DNA from: Globisporangium splendens
Lineage: Eukaryota > Oomycota > Peronosporomycetes > Pythiales > Pythiaceae
Direction: 5' to 3'
Assembly (NCBI GenBank): GCA_006386115.1
Contig: VFIW01000152.1
Coordinates: 22,133 to 86,132 of the forward strand
DNA length: 64,000 nucleotides
Shown: in pieces, positions 20,623-29,623 of the stretch
How positions within the stretch are numbered: position 1 is the stretch's first letter
Layout: every line of letters begins with the position of its first letter
Notes under the pieces: generated by a model
Seen by the model: only the letters and a program-made list of their open reading frames with translations
Database searches by the model: none
Told to the model about the DNA's origin: nothing
Made by a program: the position numbers and the translations under genes

Positions 20623-20865
20623 TCACGACACGTGCTTACGATGGATAGACACACCAATATGCTGTGCGGCTTCCCGACACTCGACATCGTTCTCATCACG
20701 TTTGCTGTTGTCCAGTGTTCGCATGAGATTAATGAAAATAATATAGGTGGCGATGTCAGTCTTTTCTGCTGGCGCCGACTGATTTGATCCGACCTGCACA
20801 CGCCAGGCATGACTTGAGGCAGAGAGCAGCAGGAACCAAATATTTCGCATTAAAAACGAATCCAT
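20623..20865 (-). CDS. Possible small secreted protein (uncertain)
   Basis: An 80-codon frame beginning with ATG. Its N-terminus MRNIWFLLLSASSHA (second Met) resembles a signal peptide. The remainder is short and polar and includes INLMRTLDNSKRDENDVE, faintly reminiscent of a degenerate RxLR...EER region of oomycete effectors but lacking the RxLR consensus. No Inr or homologue is recognised. It may equally be a chance frame or an effector relic. Confidence 0.2.
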   Translation of the reverse strand: MDSFLMRNIWFLLLSASSHAWRVQVGSNQSAPAEKTDIATYIIFINLMRTLDNSKRDENDVECREAAQHIGVSIHRKHVS

Positions 20866-22066
20866 CCATCAGATGCACATGTGCATCTACCTCACGACTT
20901 GCACAATTGTGTGCACACACACACACACACATGGGTTCATTTTGCTTGTGGCGAAAGGTCGCGTGCGGTCCCTCACACTCGGCTACGTACACGCGAAATC
21001 GGTTCGAAAGAAATTTGGTCAGCACTCTCTATGCATCACTCTTTCCATTTGTGTACAAATGTGACAGGAAGATAAGGTTTAGTGGTTAGCAAAGCCTTTT
21101 CGATGATTTAGACAATGAATGTGCTTATAAAGGTTATCTGCTATTGTGCACTCATTACATAGAGTGGTGCCCACCGTGCAGCAGTCCATCTTTCCTGTTT
21201 CTTTCCTGTGAAACTAGCCGGGGCTTTGCCTCAGATTATGACTGCTTATCGGACACGGTGGTTGGGGACAACGGGAGCACAATCGTGCTGAGAAGCGCGG
21301 ACAATCGACCCGTGAGATGCACACAAGATATTCAAAAAGTTGCTTTTTGACTCGCCGCACAGGGCCGCCAGAATGGACAGCCCACAAGCTCTATGCATTT
21401 CTCTTTGTCCGATGCTTTTTTGTTCACTTTTCGAGACGAATATGCGAGTGAAATGCGTGCCTCTCCCGTCTGTTTTCATAGAACCTTTTTCTCTCAAAGC
21501 ACTATCCCCACAATATGCAAGTTTGTATATGCGCACAGTGCGTGTGCATACATAGACAACGATGCATACTTCGGTGTTTTCGGTTTCGTAACCAGCTGCG
21601 CCTTGGCGAGATGGACTTTTTGTATGTGAGCGTTTGTATGGGCTCTCTGTATGGAGCGTAAAAACGGAGAACGCCATGCGGAGAAAAGCCGTGCGGCATC
21701 TGGTTCTCTCGCACTCTGTATGCGGATATGAATAGCAGCACACCAACAGCACAGTCGATCCCAACTCGCGTGCACGAATCTTGCTCATTCACGAAAAAGA
21801 GCGACCCAGCGCACATACAAACAATAAGGTAACGTCACAAACGGCAACTGCAACGTTTGCTTGACGAGTTGCAACTCGCGCATTGCAGCACGAATGGCAA
21901 CTGCGCTGTTTGCACATTCTTGCACTCTTTTTTTTTTTTTTTTTTTTCTCACACACACTGTTTTGTTTGCTCTCTACCGTAGCCACTGCAACAACTTCTT
22001 GTTTGCGGCGTCAGCATATAAGCAAACAAGCATTTTGTTATATATACATATATATAAGAGCGCAAG
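20866..22066. other. Intergenic region upstream of the PX gene
   Basis: About 1.2 kb with an (AC)n tract (about 20914-20931), a run of 20 T (21928-21947) and a TATATA-rich stretch (22039-22056) just before the PX gene. No gene is supported. Confidence 0.5.
21928..21947. repeat. Poly-T tract
   Basis: A run of 20 T on the plus strand, about 120 bp before the PX gene. It could be a nucleosome-excluding promoter element or the A-tail of an old retro-insertion on the minus strand. No insertion boundaries are seen. Confidence 0.9.
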
Positions 22067-23575
22067 ATGCTGCATTCGATAACTAGCGTGGCGGCGTGGA
22101 CGCCCGAGGCCGACGCCACCTTCAAAGCGCCTGATATGGCGCCTCAGGACGACCCTAATGACGCGCTTCTGCCACTGAACGCCTCGCCCTCTTCTTCCTC
22201 CGATGCCATCCTCCCGACGCGCGTGGCGCGCTCCCAGTCGCTCACGGAGCCCAAGATGCCGCCGCTCTTTATCCCCACTCTTGCTTCTCATAATGACTCT
22301 TTATCTCCAGACGCAGTCTCCAATACCCAGGAACAAGCGCATGGTGAGATGCCATCGCTCTCGCCTTCGTCCATACCCGTGGGGCTCACGCTGCTCCAGC
22401 AGCAGCAGCAGCAGCTGAGTCAGAGAATGACGCGCGACCCGCGAGCTTCCAGACGCGACCGCCGCTCCATGTCGGCCGAGTTTTCGCTCAGCATGCTGCA
22501 GCAGGAGCTCGGGTACCCGACGCGCAAGTCGTCCCGCGGATCACGTCGCGACTCGATCGACAAGGCGTCACGACGGACGAGCTCCATCCGCGAGGAAGAG
22601 GAAGGCTCCGATGGCGAGAAGAACGTCGCGGCCCGAGTCTTCAGCAGCAACAGTACGAGTAGCAGCGCCACAGGCAGCAATTATGGCAAACGGTATGATG
22701 AGAGCGACGGCATGAGTGAACCAGATCCAGAGCGCACAGCGTCAAATCGGAATTCGATCGAGTCGCTGTCCAAGCACGCGCTGCCCAACAGCAGCAGCAA
22801 CCACAGCACGATCTTGCAGGACGAGGACGAAGAAGAGGAGGAGGAAGAAAACTTCATGGACTCGCGCGTGGCTTCCATCACGGGCTTCAGTCAGGACATG
22901 GACGGCGTCGTCTACTACGAGATCATTGTGCGGTCTATTGCCCACGGCCCGCTCTCAGCCTACAAGGTGCGACGGAGGTACTCGGAGTTCCGTGAGTTGC
23001 ATCGCGCACTGTCCAAGATCATGCCTAGCGGCAGCTCAAGGAGACTACCTGCAGTTCAAGCTGCGATGCCGCCATTTGGCTTCGTACGCAACAATGAATC
23101 CACTTTGAATGACGATGAGCTGGTGGAAGACCTCGAGAACTCCGGGCTCCTGCTGACTCCATCGTCGACGGCGTCGGGTGCTGGTCCAGGCGTCATCCTG
23201 CAAAACCCCGAGACTGAGCCGCGCTTGCCACCACTGCCCGACCGCGGCGGTCTCTGGTCGTACTTCCAGTTCGACACGACGCCGTTCCTCGAGCGCCGCG
23301 CGCAGTACTTCCACGCGATCCTCGTCGCGGCGCAGCACCACCGCCGCGCGCGAGAGAGTCGCCTGCTGAACGAGTTCTTGGGTCCGCCGCCAGATTCCGT
23401 CGCCGTGCACACGTCCGTCGAGAGCAGCTACGTGAGTCTGAACCGGTTCGCAGCCCCAAAGCTGCGGCTGTCGGTCGAAGCCCAGGAGCGCAAGCAGAAG
23501 GCGCGCAACATTAGCCGAAGACGCTCGTCGCTCACGCAGCTCAGCGTGCGGAAACCAGATCAGCAGCAGCCGTGA
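22067..23575 (+). CDS. PX-domain (phosphoinositide-binding) protein
   Basis: Single-exon 502-aa protein. The N-terminal 250 residues are disordered (Ser, Arg, Gln; a short poly-Gln tract QQQQQQ and an acidic run EDEEEEEEE). From about residue 265 a PX domain begins: ITGFSQDMDGVVYYEIIV, then YKVRRRYSEFRELHRAL, whose RRYSEF is the PI3P-contact motif. After a long insertion rich in Pro, Ser and Gly comes the closing helix FLERRAQYFHAIL ... LLNEFLG. The insertion between the two halves is much longer than the usual PxxP loop. A role in endosomal or vacuolar membrane recruitment is expected for the family. No BAR, kinase or other catalytic domain is visible. Confidence 0.85.
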   Translation: MLHSITSVAAWTPEADATFKAPDMAPQDDPNDALLPLNASPSSSSDAILPTRVARSQSLTEPKMPPLFIPTLASHNDSLSPDAVSNTQEQAHGEMPSLSPSSIPVGLTLLQQQQQQLSQRMTRDPRASRRDRRSMSAEFSLSMLQQELGYPTRKSSRGSRRDSIDKASRRTSSIREEEEGSDGEKNVAARVFSSNSTSSSATGSNYGKRYDESDGMSEPDPERTASNRNSIESLSKHALPNSSSNHSTILQDEDEEEEEEENFMDSRVASITGFSQDMDGVVYYEIIVRSIAHGPLSAYKVRRRYSEFRELHRALSKIMPSGSSRRLPAVQAAMPPFGFVRNNESTLNDDELVEDLENSGLLLTPSSTASGAGPGVILQNPETEPRLPPLPDRGGLWSYFQFDTTPFLERRAQYFHAILVAAQHHRRARESRLLNEFLGPPPDSVAVHTSVESSYVSLNRFAAPKLRLSVEAQERKQKARNISRRRSSLTQLSVRKPDQQQP

Positions 23576-23984
23576 AGAAAGTTAAAGTATGCCGAATATC
23601 CCCAGGGCAATTCCGACAGTATCTCTATGACCCTGAGCACCAAGCAAAACAAACAAAACCAAAACAATAGATCTGAGTCCCCTGTAAACAAGTCCATCGT
23701 GTGATGTGTGTAAAAGAAGATGCCACCATTGTATGTTATATGAATACAACATCTTTGTCTAGAAAAAAGCTGAGTTTACGCGCCTCTTCTCACGTGTCAA
23801 TGAGATTGTGGAGCAGCGCCAGCTCTTCCATGGCGCTCGAGATCATCTTGTCTTATCCAAAGTCGCTTGCACCAATTCTTCAGCTTCCATATTGCCATCA
23901 TCGACTTGATACTTCACTGTTTCTTCTTCTTTGGTGACCTGTTTCCTCTTTGAAAGTTTTCGAGTTTGCGGTGCATCGTTGTCA
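23576..23984. other. Convergent intergenic region
   Basis: The 3' side of the PX gene and of the endonuclease IV relic. No gene is seen. Confidence 0.5.
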
Positions 23985-24615
23985 TCAGAAATTGGTATCG
24001 GCATTATTGCCACTTGCCTTCTTCTTTCTTGGCTTTTTCGTCGTTTTCTTTGACTTTGGCCGTGGCGTCTCCAGGATCATCGACACATTCTCAGAGCGCG
24101 GGTGGTTCATGATCCACCGAAACGCGCTCAATCCAATGGCACCGTGGCCGATATTCGCGAGACGATCGACTCTGGAGCCACAGGAAGCCTTCGAGTCGTT
24201 CAGATGCAGCACTTTGAGGCATTCGGCCACTTCGGACGCATACTCGCGTCAAAGCCAGCGAGCATCGCGTTGCACTTGGCGCTTGTGTCCATCTCCCAGA
24301 CGCTCGCAAAGACATCGTCTCGACGACCAGCACTACTTTTAAAGTCGCGCGGAGCACATTCACGATGCCGCCGGCTACGAATTCGATACTTTGGCGCCGT
24401 CGCTGCTGCTTCTGCTGTATGTCTGCGAGCCCTCCATTGTGTTCGTCGTCATCGTCATCTTGGTCCTCAGACGACTTGGCTTTCTTCTTCCTGGTCTTTG
24501 CCTTGGCTTTGGTGTCACTTGGTGTCGTAGGCGGTTCGTGCTGCACTATGGTATGCCGTTTGATATGACGCGACGTTGCTGCCTTGAAGGTGGCTCTTGT
24601 TATTCTCTTGGTCAT
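23985..24615 (-). pseudogene. apn1: Endonuclease IV (AP endonuclease) relic
   Basis: The minus-strand ATG at 24615 starts a basic, nuclear-type N-terminus (KAKAKTRKKKAKSSE, an Asp/Glu run) that leads into VAGGIVNVLRA, resembling the first strand of endonuclease IV. Most of the TIM barrel is then missing. In a different frame the C-terminal part is clear: VLHLNDSKASCGSRVDRL, then GLSAFRWIMNHP and MILETPRPK, with a Lys-rich tail ending at 23985. Of the zinc ligands of this family, the His of HLND and the Glu of ILET remain. The DxH pair in VDRH has become VDRL, and the preceding DTCH-like motif reads DTSA. The large deletion, frame change and lost ligands indicate a dead base-excision-repair gene; a functional copy presumably lies elsewhere. 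Confidence 0.7.
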
Positions 24616-24836
24616 CGCTTCTTTCTCTTCTGAGGTTGCTGTTCACTGCAAAAACAAGACGAATTAGACAAAAGCCCGTTGGCTGTCGTGTCGCACAGCC
24701 CCCGACAACCAAACAGACACACACAAGAGGCCTTGAGACGCACTAGTTGCTGTTTCTGAATGAGTCATTTGTTTTTCTATTACGAAGGCAACCGCTGAAT
24801 ACTCTCCCAATGGAGGGGTTTCTCCAAAAGCGTCGC

Positions 24837-25884
24837 TTAGTTTGGCACGATCTTCTTGACGTATTCGGCGACGTCGGCATCCAGGTACTCGGCTAACTCG
24901 TCCCGCGTGACCCAGAGGTAGTCCTCAGCCTTGGTCGCGTTCAGTGCCACGTCGCCCGTGAGGAACTGCGACTTGTAGAAAAACACCTTCGTGCCGTCGT
25001 ACTCCGAGTTGTGGCTCTCCGGGTGCTCGTACTTGACGTACCCGATAGGCGCGAAGCCCACGGGCGTGACCTCGAGGTCCTCGCCCACATGGTCGGCCAC
25101 ATGGCGCACGGCAGCGTCGCGCATCTTTTCATTACCCTGCGCCTCGCCGACTGGGAAGAACCACGGAAACTTGGCGTCCTTGGCCGCGTTCTTTACGATC
25201 AAAAACACGCGGCCCTTGAGCGCGCGGTTCAGCGACTTGCGGTTGTTCGTGGCGTCTACAGGATACAAGTATGCAGGTGCAAGTGAGTACATGTGCATTA
25301 TGCAAGCGCTGGTGCAAGTATGTCCATCATAGGAGGGCTTAAAAGCAGCACAGTGTGTCATCCTACAACGTACCGTCTTCGGTCTCTCGTGGGGCGAACT
25401 GGAAGCCCGCACCGATGAGCTCTTCAGGGTCCTGCTCCTCATTCGGCCATGGCGCTTCCTCGGGCGTGATGTGGCGCGAACCTGGCTCCATGAACCAAAA
25501 GTCCTCGTCCAGGCGCTGGTCCTCGCGGAGCGCCATCTCGTGCTCCATCATCTCCACGTCCATCTCGTAGTCCTTGAGGTCCGGTTGGATCACGGGAAGG
25601 CGCTCGAGGATACCGGCACTCAGGATACGCCACTTCTTGCCGTCGTCCACGGCGGGCGTGACCAGGTAGTTCTGGCGCGCGACCTTCTCGCGCGGCGGCT
25701 GGCGCGGCGTGTTGGCCTTCGGGTTGCGCTTCTTCTCCTCGAGCTTCTGCTTCTGGCGCCACGACATGCGTGGCTTGGCGGACGACGCGAACGCGCGTGT
25801 CTCGCTCACGCTGGCAAGCAGCGCATTGCTGGTAGTGCTGCTGCGGCTGAGCGCGCGCGTGAGACCGCCTCGGAACGCGTGCAT
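24837..25884 (-). CDS. mrpl46: Mitochondrial ribosomal protein mL46
   Basis: Two exons on the minus strand (25884-25374 and 25255-24837) with a GT-AG intron of 118 bp (GTACGT ... TGTAG). The join reads EDDATNNRKSL and gives 309 aa. The N-terminus (MHAFRGGLTRALSRSST ... FASSAKPRMSWRQKQ) looks like a mitochondrial presequence. The later part shows the mL46 pattern: WRILSAGILERLPVIQ, DYEMDVEMMEHEMALRED, PEEAPWPNEE, then a degenerate Nudix fold (WFFPVGEAQGNEKMRDAAVR) that lacks the catalytic glutamates, as in this ribosomal family. The ending is EYVKKIVPN. It is a structural component of the large mitoribosomal subunit. Pseudouridine/Nudix hydrolases were considered, but the acidic N-terminal domain is specific to mL46. 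Confidence 0.85.
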
Positions 25885-26139
25885 GATGCTGTTGCTGCTG
25901 GTCGAGGGATCGACACAAAAGATGGCGCACAAAATCAATGGGCCAGGAATGGCGCCGTCGAAACTACCGATCAATACCGATTCCTATCGGTAACTGCATC
26001 CTAGCAAGTGCCGATATTAACAGTTTCTTGTCTTCATACACCATCTACTAAATATACATTCAAGATTCGATTACTTGCGAACAAGTCACGAAAACGGTAC
26101 TGTCGGCATTGGGAGTCAACAATGACGAACGCAATTGTA

Positions 26140-27155
26140 TCAGAGCTCTTTATTGAACAGCGGATGGTTGACTCGTCCAACTCGGATGGTCGCTTCGGAG
26201 GTTCTGGCGTCCAGGATGTTGCGGCGCGCATCAGATCCTGCAGATCGAGCTGTAGCAGGCGCGCTGCGTCGGTCTTGGATGGCTTTCGTCCACGAGTCGA
26301 TCTCCTTTCGGTGCGTTTCAGGGAAGAGCATGCGCTTCTGGGTCGCGACGGAAAGCACAGTCTCGACCATGGTCTTGGCCCACGCGGTGGTGTGCTTGGC
26401 AAACAACGTGCGCAGCAGTGGCATTACGATCTCATAATTCTGTTGCTCGGCGTCTTCCTTGGATTCCTCTTCTGTAGCCGAAGATGCCTTGAGCACATCG
26501 AGTCGCGCTTTGACGACCTTTGCGGCTTTGACAAACTGGTACGTCTCGTCAGTGAAGAGCTGCGCGTGGGTGATCCCCATGAACTTCCAGTCGTCCAGCA
26601 ACCTGGTGGTATCCTCGTCAGCTGGAAGCACATCTTGTTTTGCAACGAGTTCCGTAATAAGCGCTACGAACTCCTTCTTCCCACTCCAGACAGAGCCTTT
26701 GTGTTGGATCATGTCTTTAAGCGCATCCACAAAGAACTGCTGGTTCTCGGTTGTCATGTGCTCCCGCAGCAATTGGCCAAAGAGCTTGCTCGCCTTGGCA
26801 AACTTCTTGTCCACCAGCTACGCCATCAGCAACAAACACCACCATACTGGATTAGACACACATCGCACGATCGTAGTATCTATCTCTTAACTTGCTTGCT
26901 CACCATGTAGCTCTTCAGTCTAGTGATTGTCTGCTGCACATCAAGCGGCGCGTCGGTGCGTTTTGGTCGCTTCGCGTCGTCTCCTGCATCCTGCGGCTCC
27001 TCCAGCTTCCGCTTTGCGTCCTTCTTTGCGCTCTCATGACCTCTACGATCTGCAGATGACGCATTGGCGCCGCTGGCTGCTGCTGCAGGCGTTTTCGCGC
27101 GGGTCGGCAGCTTCAAACCTGCGTACAGATCGTTCGCGTCTGGCGTCGTCACCAT
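26140..27155 (-). CDS. Unknown nuclear-type helical protein, two exons
   Basis: Exons 27155-26904 and 26817-26140 on the minus strand with an 86-bp GT-AG intron (phase 0). The join KSYM/LVDKKFAKASKLF gives a smooth helical sequence, 309 aa in total. The N-terminal 60 residues are disordered with basic nuclear-localisation-like clusters (KKDAKRKLEEP, AKRPKRTD). The rest is predicted helical: QQTITRLKSYM, FGQLLREHMTTENQQFFVDALKDM, WKFMGITHAQLF, KTMVETVLSVATQKRM. The ending is VGRVNHPLFNKEL. I recognise no catalytic motif or named family. It shares a 210-bp divergent promoter region with the ankyrin gene, so the two could be co-regulated. Confidence 0.7.
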
Positions 27156-27365
27156 TTTCACATTGCTTTCCCAGGACACCAAACACCATTGGGAGCACAT
27201 TCGTGCGACTTTTACCATTTCAATTCTGCTCCTTGTTTTCATAATATTTCAGTTCTGGACACTCACATCCGACTCGATACATTCACTCTCCATTCTTGAA
27301 AAGTATCATCTCTCTGAAGAGCTCCGCGTGGACAAAGGAAGGAAGGAAGAAGAGGACAAGGGGCG
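27156..27365. promoter_or_regulatory. Divergent promoter region
   Basis: A 210-bp spacer between the start codons of the unknown protein (minus) and the ankyrin protein (plus). Inr-like matches toward the ankyrin gene include TACATTCACTCTCCATTCTT around 27279-27298. Confidence 0.4.
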
Positions 27366-28190
27366 ATGGAGGTGGACCGCCTGACGCCGCCAGATGACGG
27401 GCTGCACCCGCTCGCGGTCATCCTGGGTGTCGTGGGCATCCTCGTGATGATCGTCGTGGTCGCCGCGTCCTCGTACCAGCGCGAGAAGCTGCAGCACATG
27501 GCGCGCAAGATGCTGCGCAAGAAGCGCCTCTCGGTCAGCGACGACAAGCAACGTACGCGTTCTTATGCCGCTTTATCTTCTCCATATGGGTTAACAGCGC
27601 TGTTGTACTCACCTCTGTGCCTGCGTGTGAATGTAGATGATGGCGCACCGATCGGGACGCTCCCAGGTTTCGTGAAGACCGCGGCCGAGTCGGGCAATGC
27701 GCGCGTGGTCAAGCGATGGGTCAACTCGACGAACAGAGACATTGACAGCCGAAGCAACGAGAACCTCACGGCACTGCACTACGCGGCACGTGGTGGACAC
27801 AATGAATGTACAAGGTGAGGACCACTTACAGTCAGAATGGCGTGTGAGTGGACTGAGTAGTGACTAATGGGTGCGCTTGGTAGATTACTGCTGGACGCGA
27901 ACGCGGATCCGAATGTCCAAGACGAGCGCCGCATCACGCCTCTCCACTTAGCGGCGTTGGGCGGCCATGCGTTGTGCGTGAAACTTCTCGTGGACCACCA
28001 TGCGGACCCGTTCCGAGAGGATCTGGACCAGCAAACGCCGCTGTCGATTGCCGAGAAAAGCGGGAACGTTGGCTGCGCGCGATTGCTGCAGCGCGCGATG
28101 GCGAAGGCCGCAGTGAGTGAAGACTCGTTGCTCCAGGACAAATCGCTCACGCTTCGAGCGGGCACGAGTCGCCTCGACAACACAGTCTAG
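27366..28190 (+). CDS. Membrane-anchored ankyrin-repeat protein
   Basis: Best model has three exons: 27366-27552, 27637-27814 and 27884-28190, giving 223 aa. Introns of 84 bp (GTACGC ... TGTAG) and 69 bp (GTGAGG ... GGTAG, with a TGACTAAT branch-like site). The second splice is compelling because it joins NECTR to LLLDANADPN inside an ankyrin repeat. A single transmembrane helix near the N-terminus (LAVILGVVGILVMIVVVAAS) is followed by basic residues, then about three ankyrin repeats (NLTALHYAARGGHNECTRLLL, RITPLHLAALGGHALCVKLLV, QQTPLSIAEKSGNVGCARLL). A membrane-tethered adaptor on the cytosolic side is likely; partners are unknown. The first intron is a multiple of three without stops, so an unspliced form would add 28 residues. 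Confidence 0.8.
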
Positions 28191-29623
28191 AGCAAGCATA
28201 CAGGTTCTCAGCAATAGATATCACGCTTTTCATCCGATTTTTGTGAAATTGGGTTGATTGTGACAATGGTTTTGCCCTGCGTGTTGTGTTCTGGTGGATA
28301 TCTACCAGAACGCCACAAATCTATACAACAGAAATGAACAGGAAAAATGCTTTCACTTAGCGAGAAGGTTTACAATAGGGTGAGCTAGTGTTGGCAAAGT
28401 TCCGCCATACTGACTTTTTTTCGCAGAAAACGTCGATCACAGGTTTCTTTCAAATTCAGATTGTCGTCGGCAAATGGTCTGTAAAATCTCCGAGGGGCTA
28501 AGTGTTGTTGTGATTTCGTCGATAGGCCAGCCTACCATAAGGCAACACACACGATGCGGCACAGAGGACGGTGTGCGAGTCCGAAGATCCGCGCCATCAC
28601 CATCGAGTCAACTGCAGCAACACAACGTCCACTTGAGTGGAAATGACCCAATCGATCTCATGCTCGTCAATGCCAACGAGACCGGTACGTCAAGAATCCA
28701 GTCTCGTACACGAACAACGTCGTCTTCATGGATCCACTCAAAGCCGTAGCCTGGCACGAGTACACAACGCCGCGTCTCCGTCAACAAATCGCACATTTCG
28801 AGTTCCGTCTCGATTTCCAGCTCCACCAGAGCCGATGAGTCAGTACATCCTCGCTCGGTACGAACACAGGTATGGGATTTGACGGTCGCGAGTTGCAGTC
28901 GATCGAGCTGCTGGACCTCGTGAAGGTGAACCACCTCACTCAAGACCGCCAGACGAGTCACCGAGAGTGCGATAAATTGGATCCGATTTTGAAACAGTCC
29001 CTAAAACGACCTCCAATCAGGTCTAGAACAGTTCTCGATAATTTTAAAATCCATATTTTCCCACTGAAAAATACCAGTAAATCCCACACCCCTCGCTTGT
29101 TTTTTGTTTTTTTGTTTTTTCGGGACAAATGGACCGAGTGTCAGCTTCAGCGTCTCACTTGTACTGGAGACCGTGACATGGATAGTGAGCGAATAAGAAC
29201 GTCAGAGCCGCTTGCTCCCTCTGGAAGCTAAACCTCCCTTATGGTTTCGTTGAGGTTCAGTAACAAGTCATTAGCAGAGTGCTACAAAGTATCCCTCAGA
29301 TGTCCCATCACACCCTGATGCGTTTGATGCAGGTTGATGACCGCGTTTTATGGGGTTTACTGCCTCCTGTACAAGTTTCGACCATCGTTCCCACATATTA
29401 CAACAATATTCCTCATATAAAACAGAACATTCCAAGATGAACCTTAAAATGTAATATTTGATATCACTCTCTTCAAAAACCACCACCACACTTGCAGCTC
29501 TTCCCGTCCCCCAAACAGCAGTCGCTCCACCGTGTTCTCAATGCCATTCACACTCACTCGCAGCAAAACCACCACACCACGATCTGCAAGCTGAACGAGT
29601 GAAGCCATCTCTTCTCTCCTCTC
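28191..29623. other. Intergenic region with a possible coding relic
   Basis: About 1.4 kb. On the plus strand around 28680-28835 one frame reads YVKNPVSYTNNVVFMDPLKA and then LRQQIAHFEFRLDFQLHQ before a stop, which looks more protein-like than random sequence. It has no start, no recognised family and frames broken on both sides. The remainder shows nothing beyond poly-T stretches (about 29100-29120). Confidence 0.4.
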
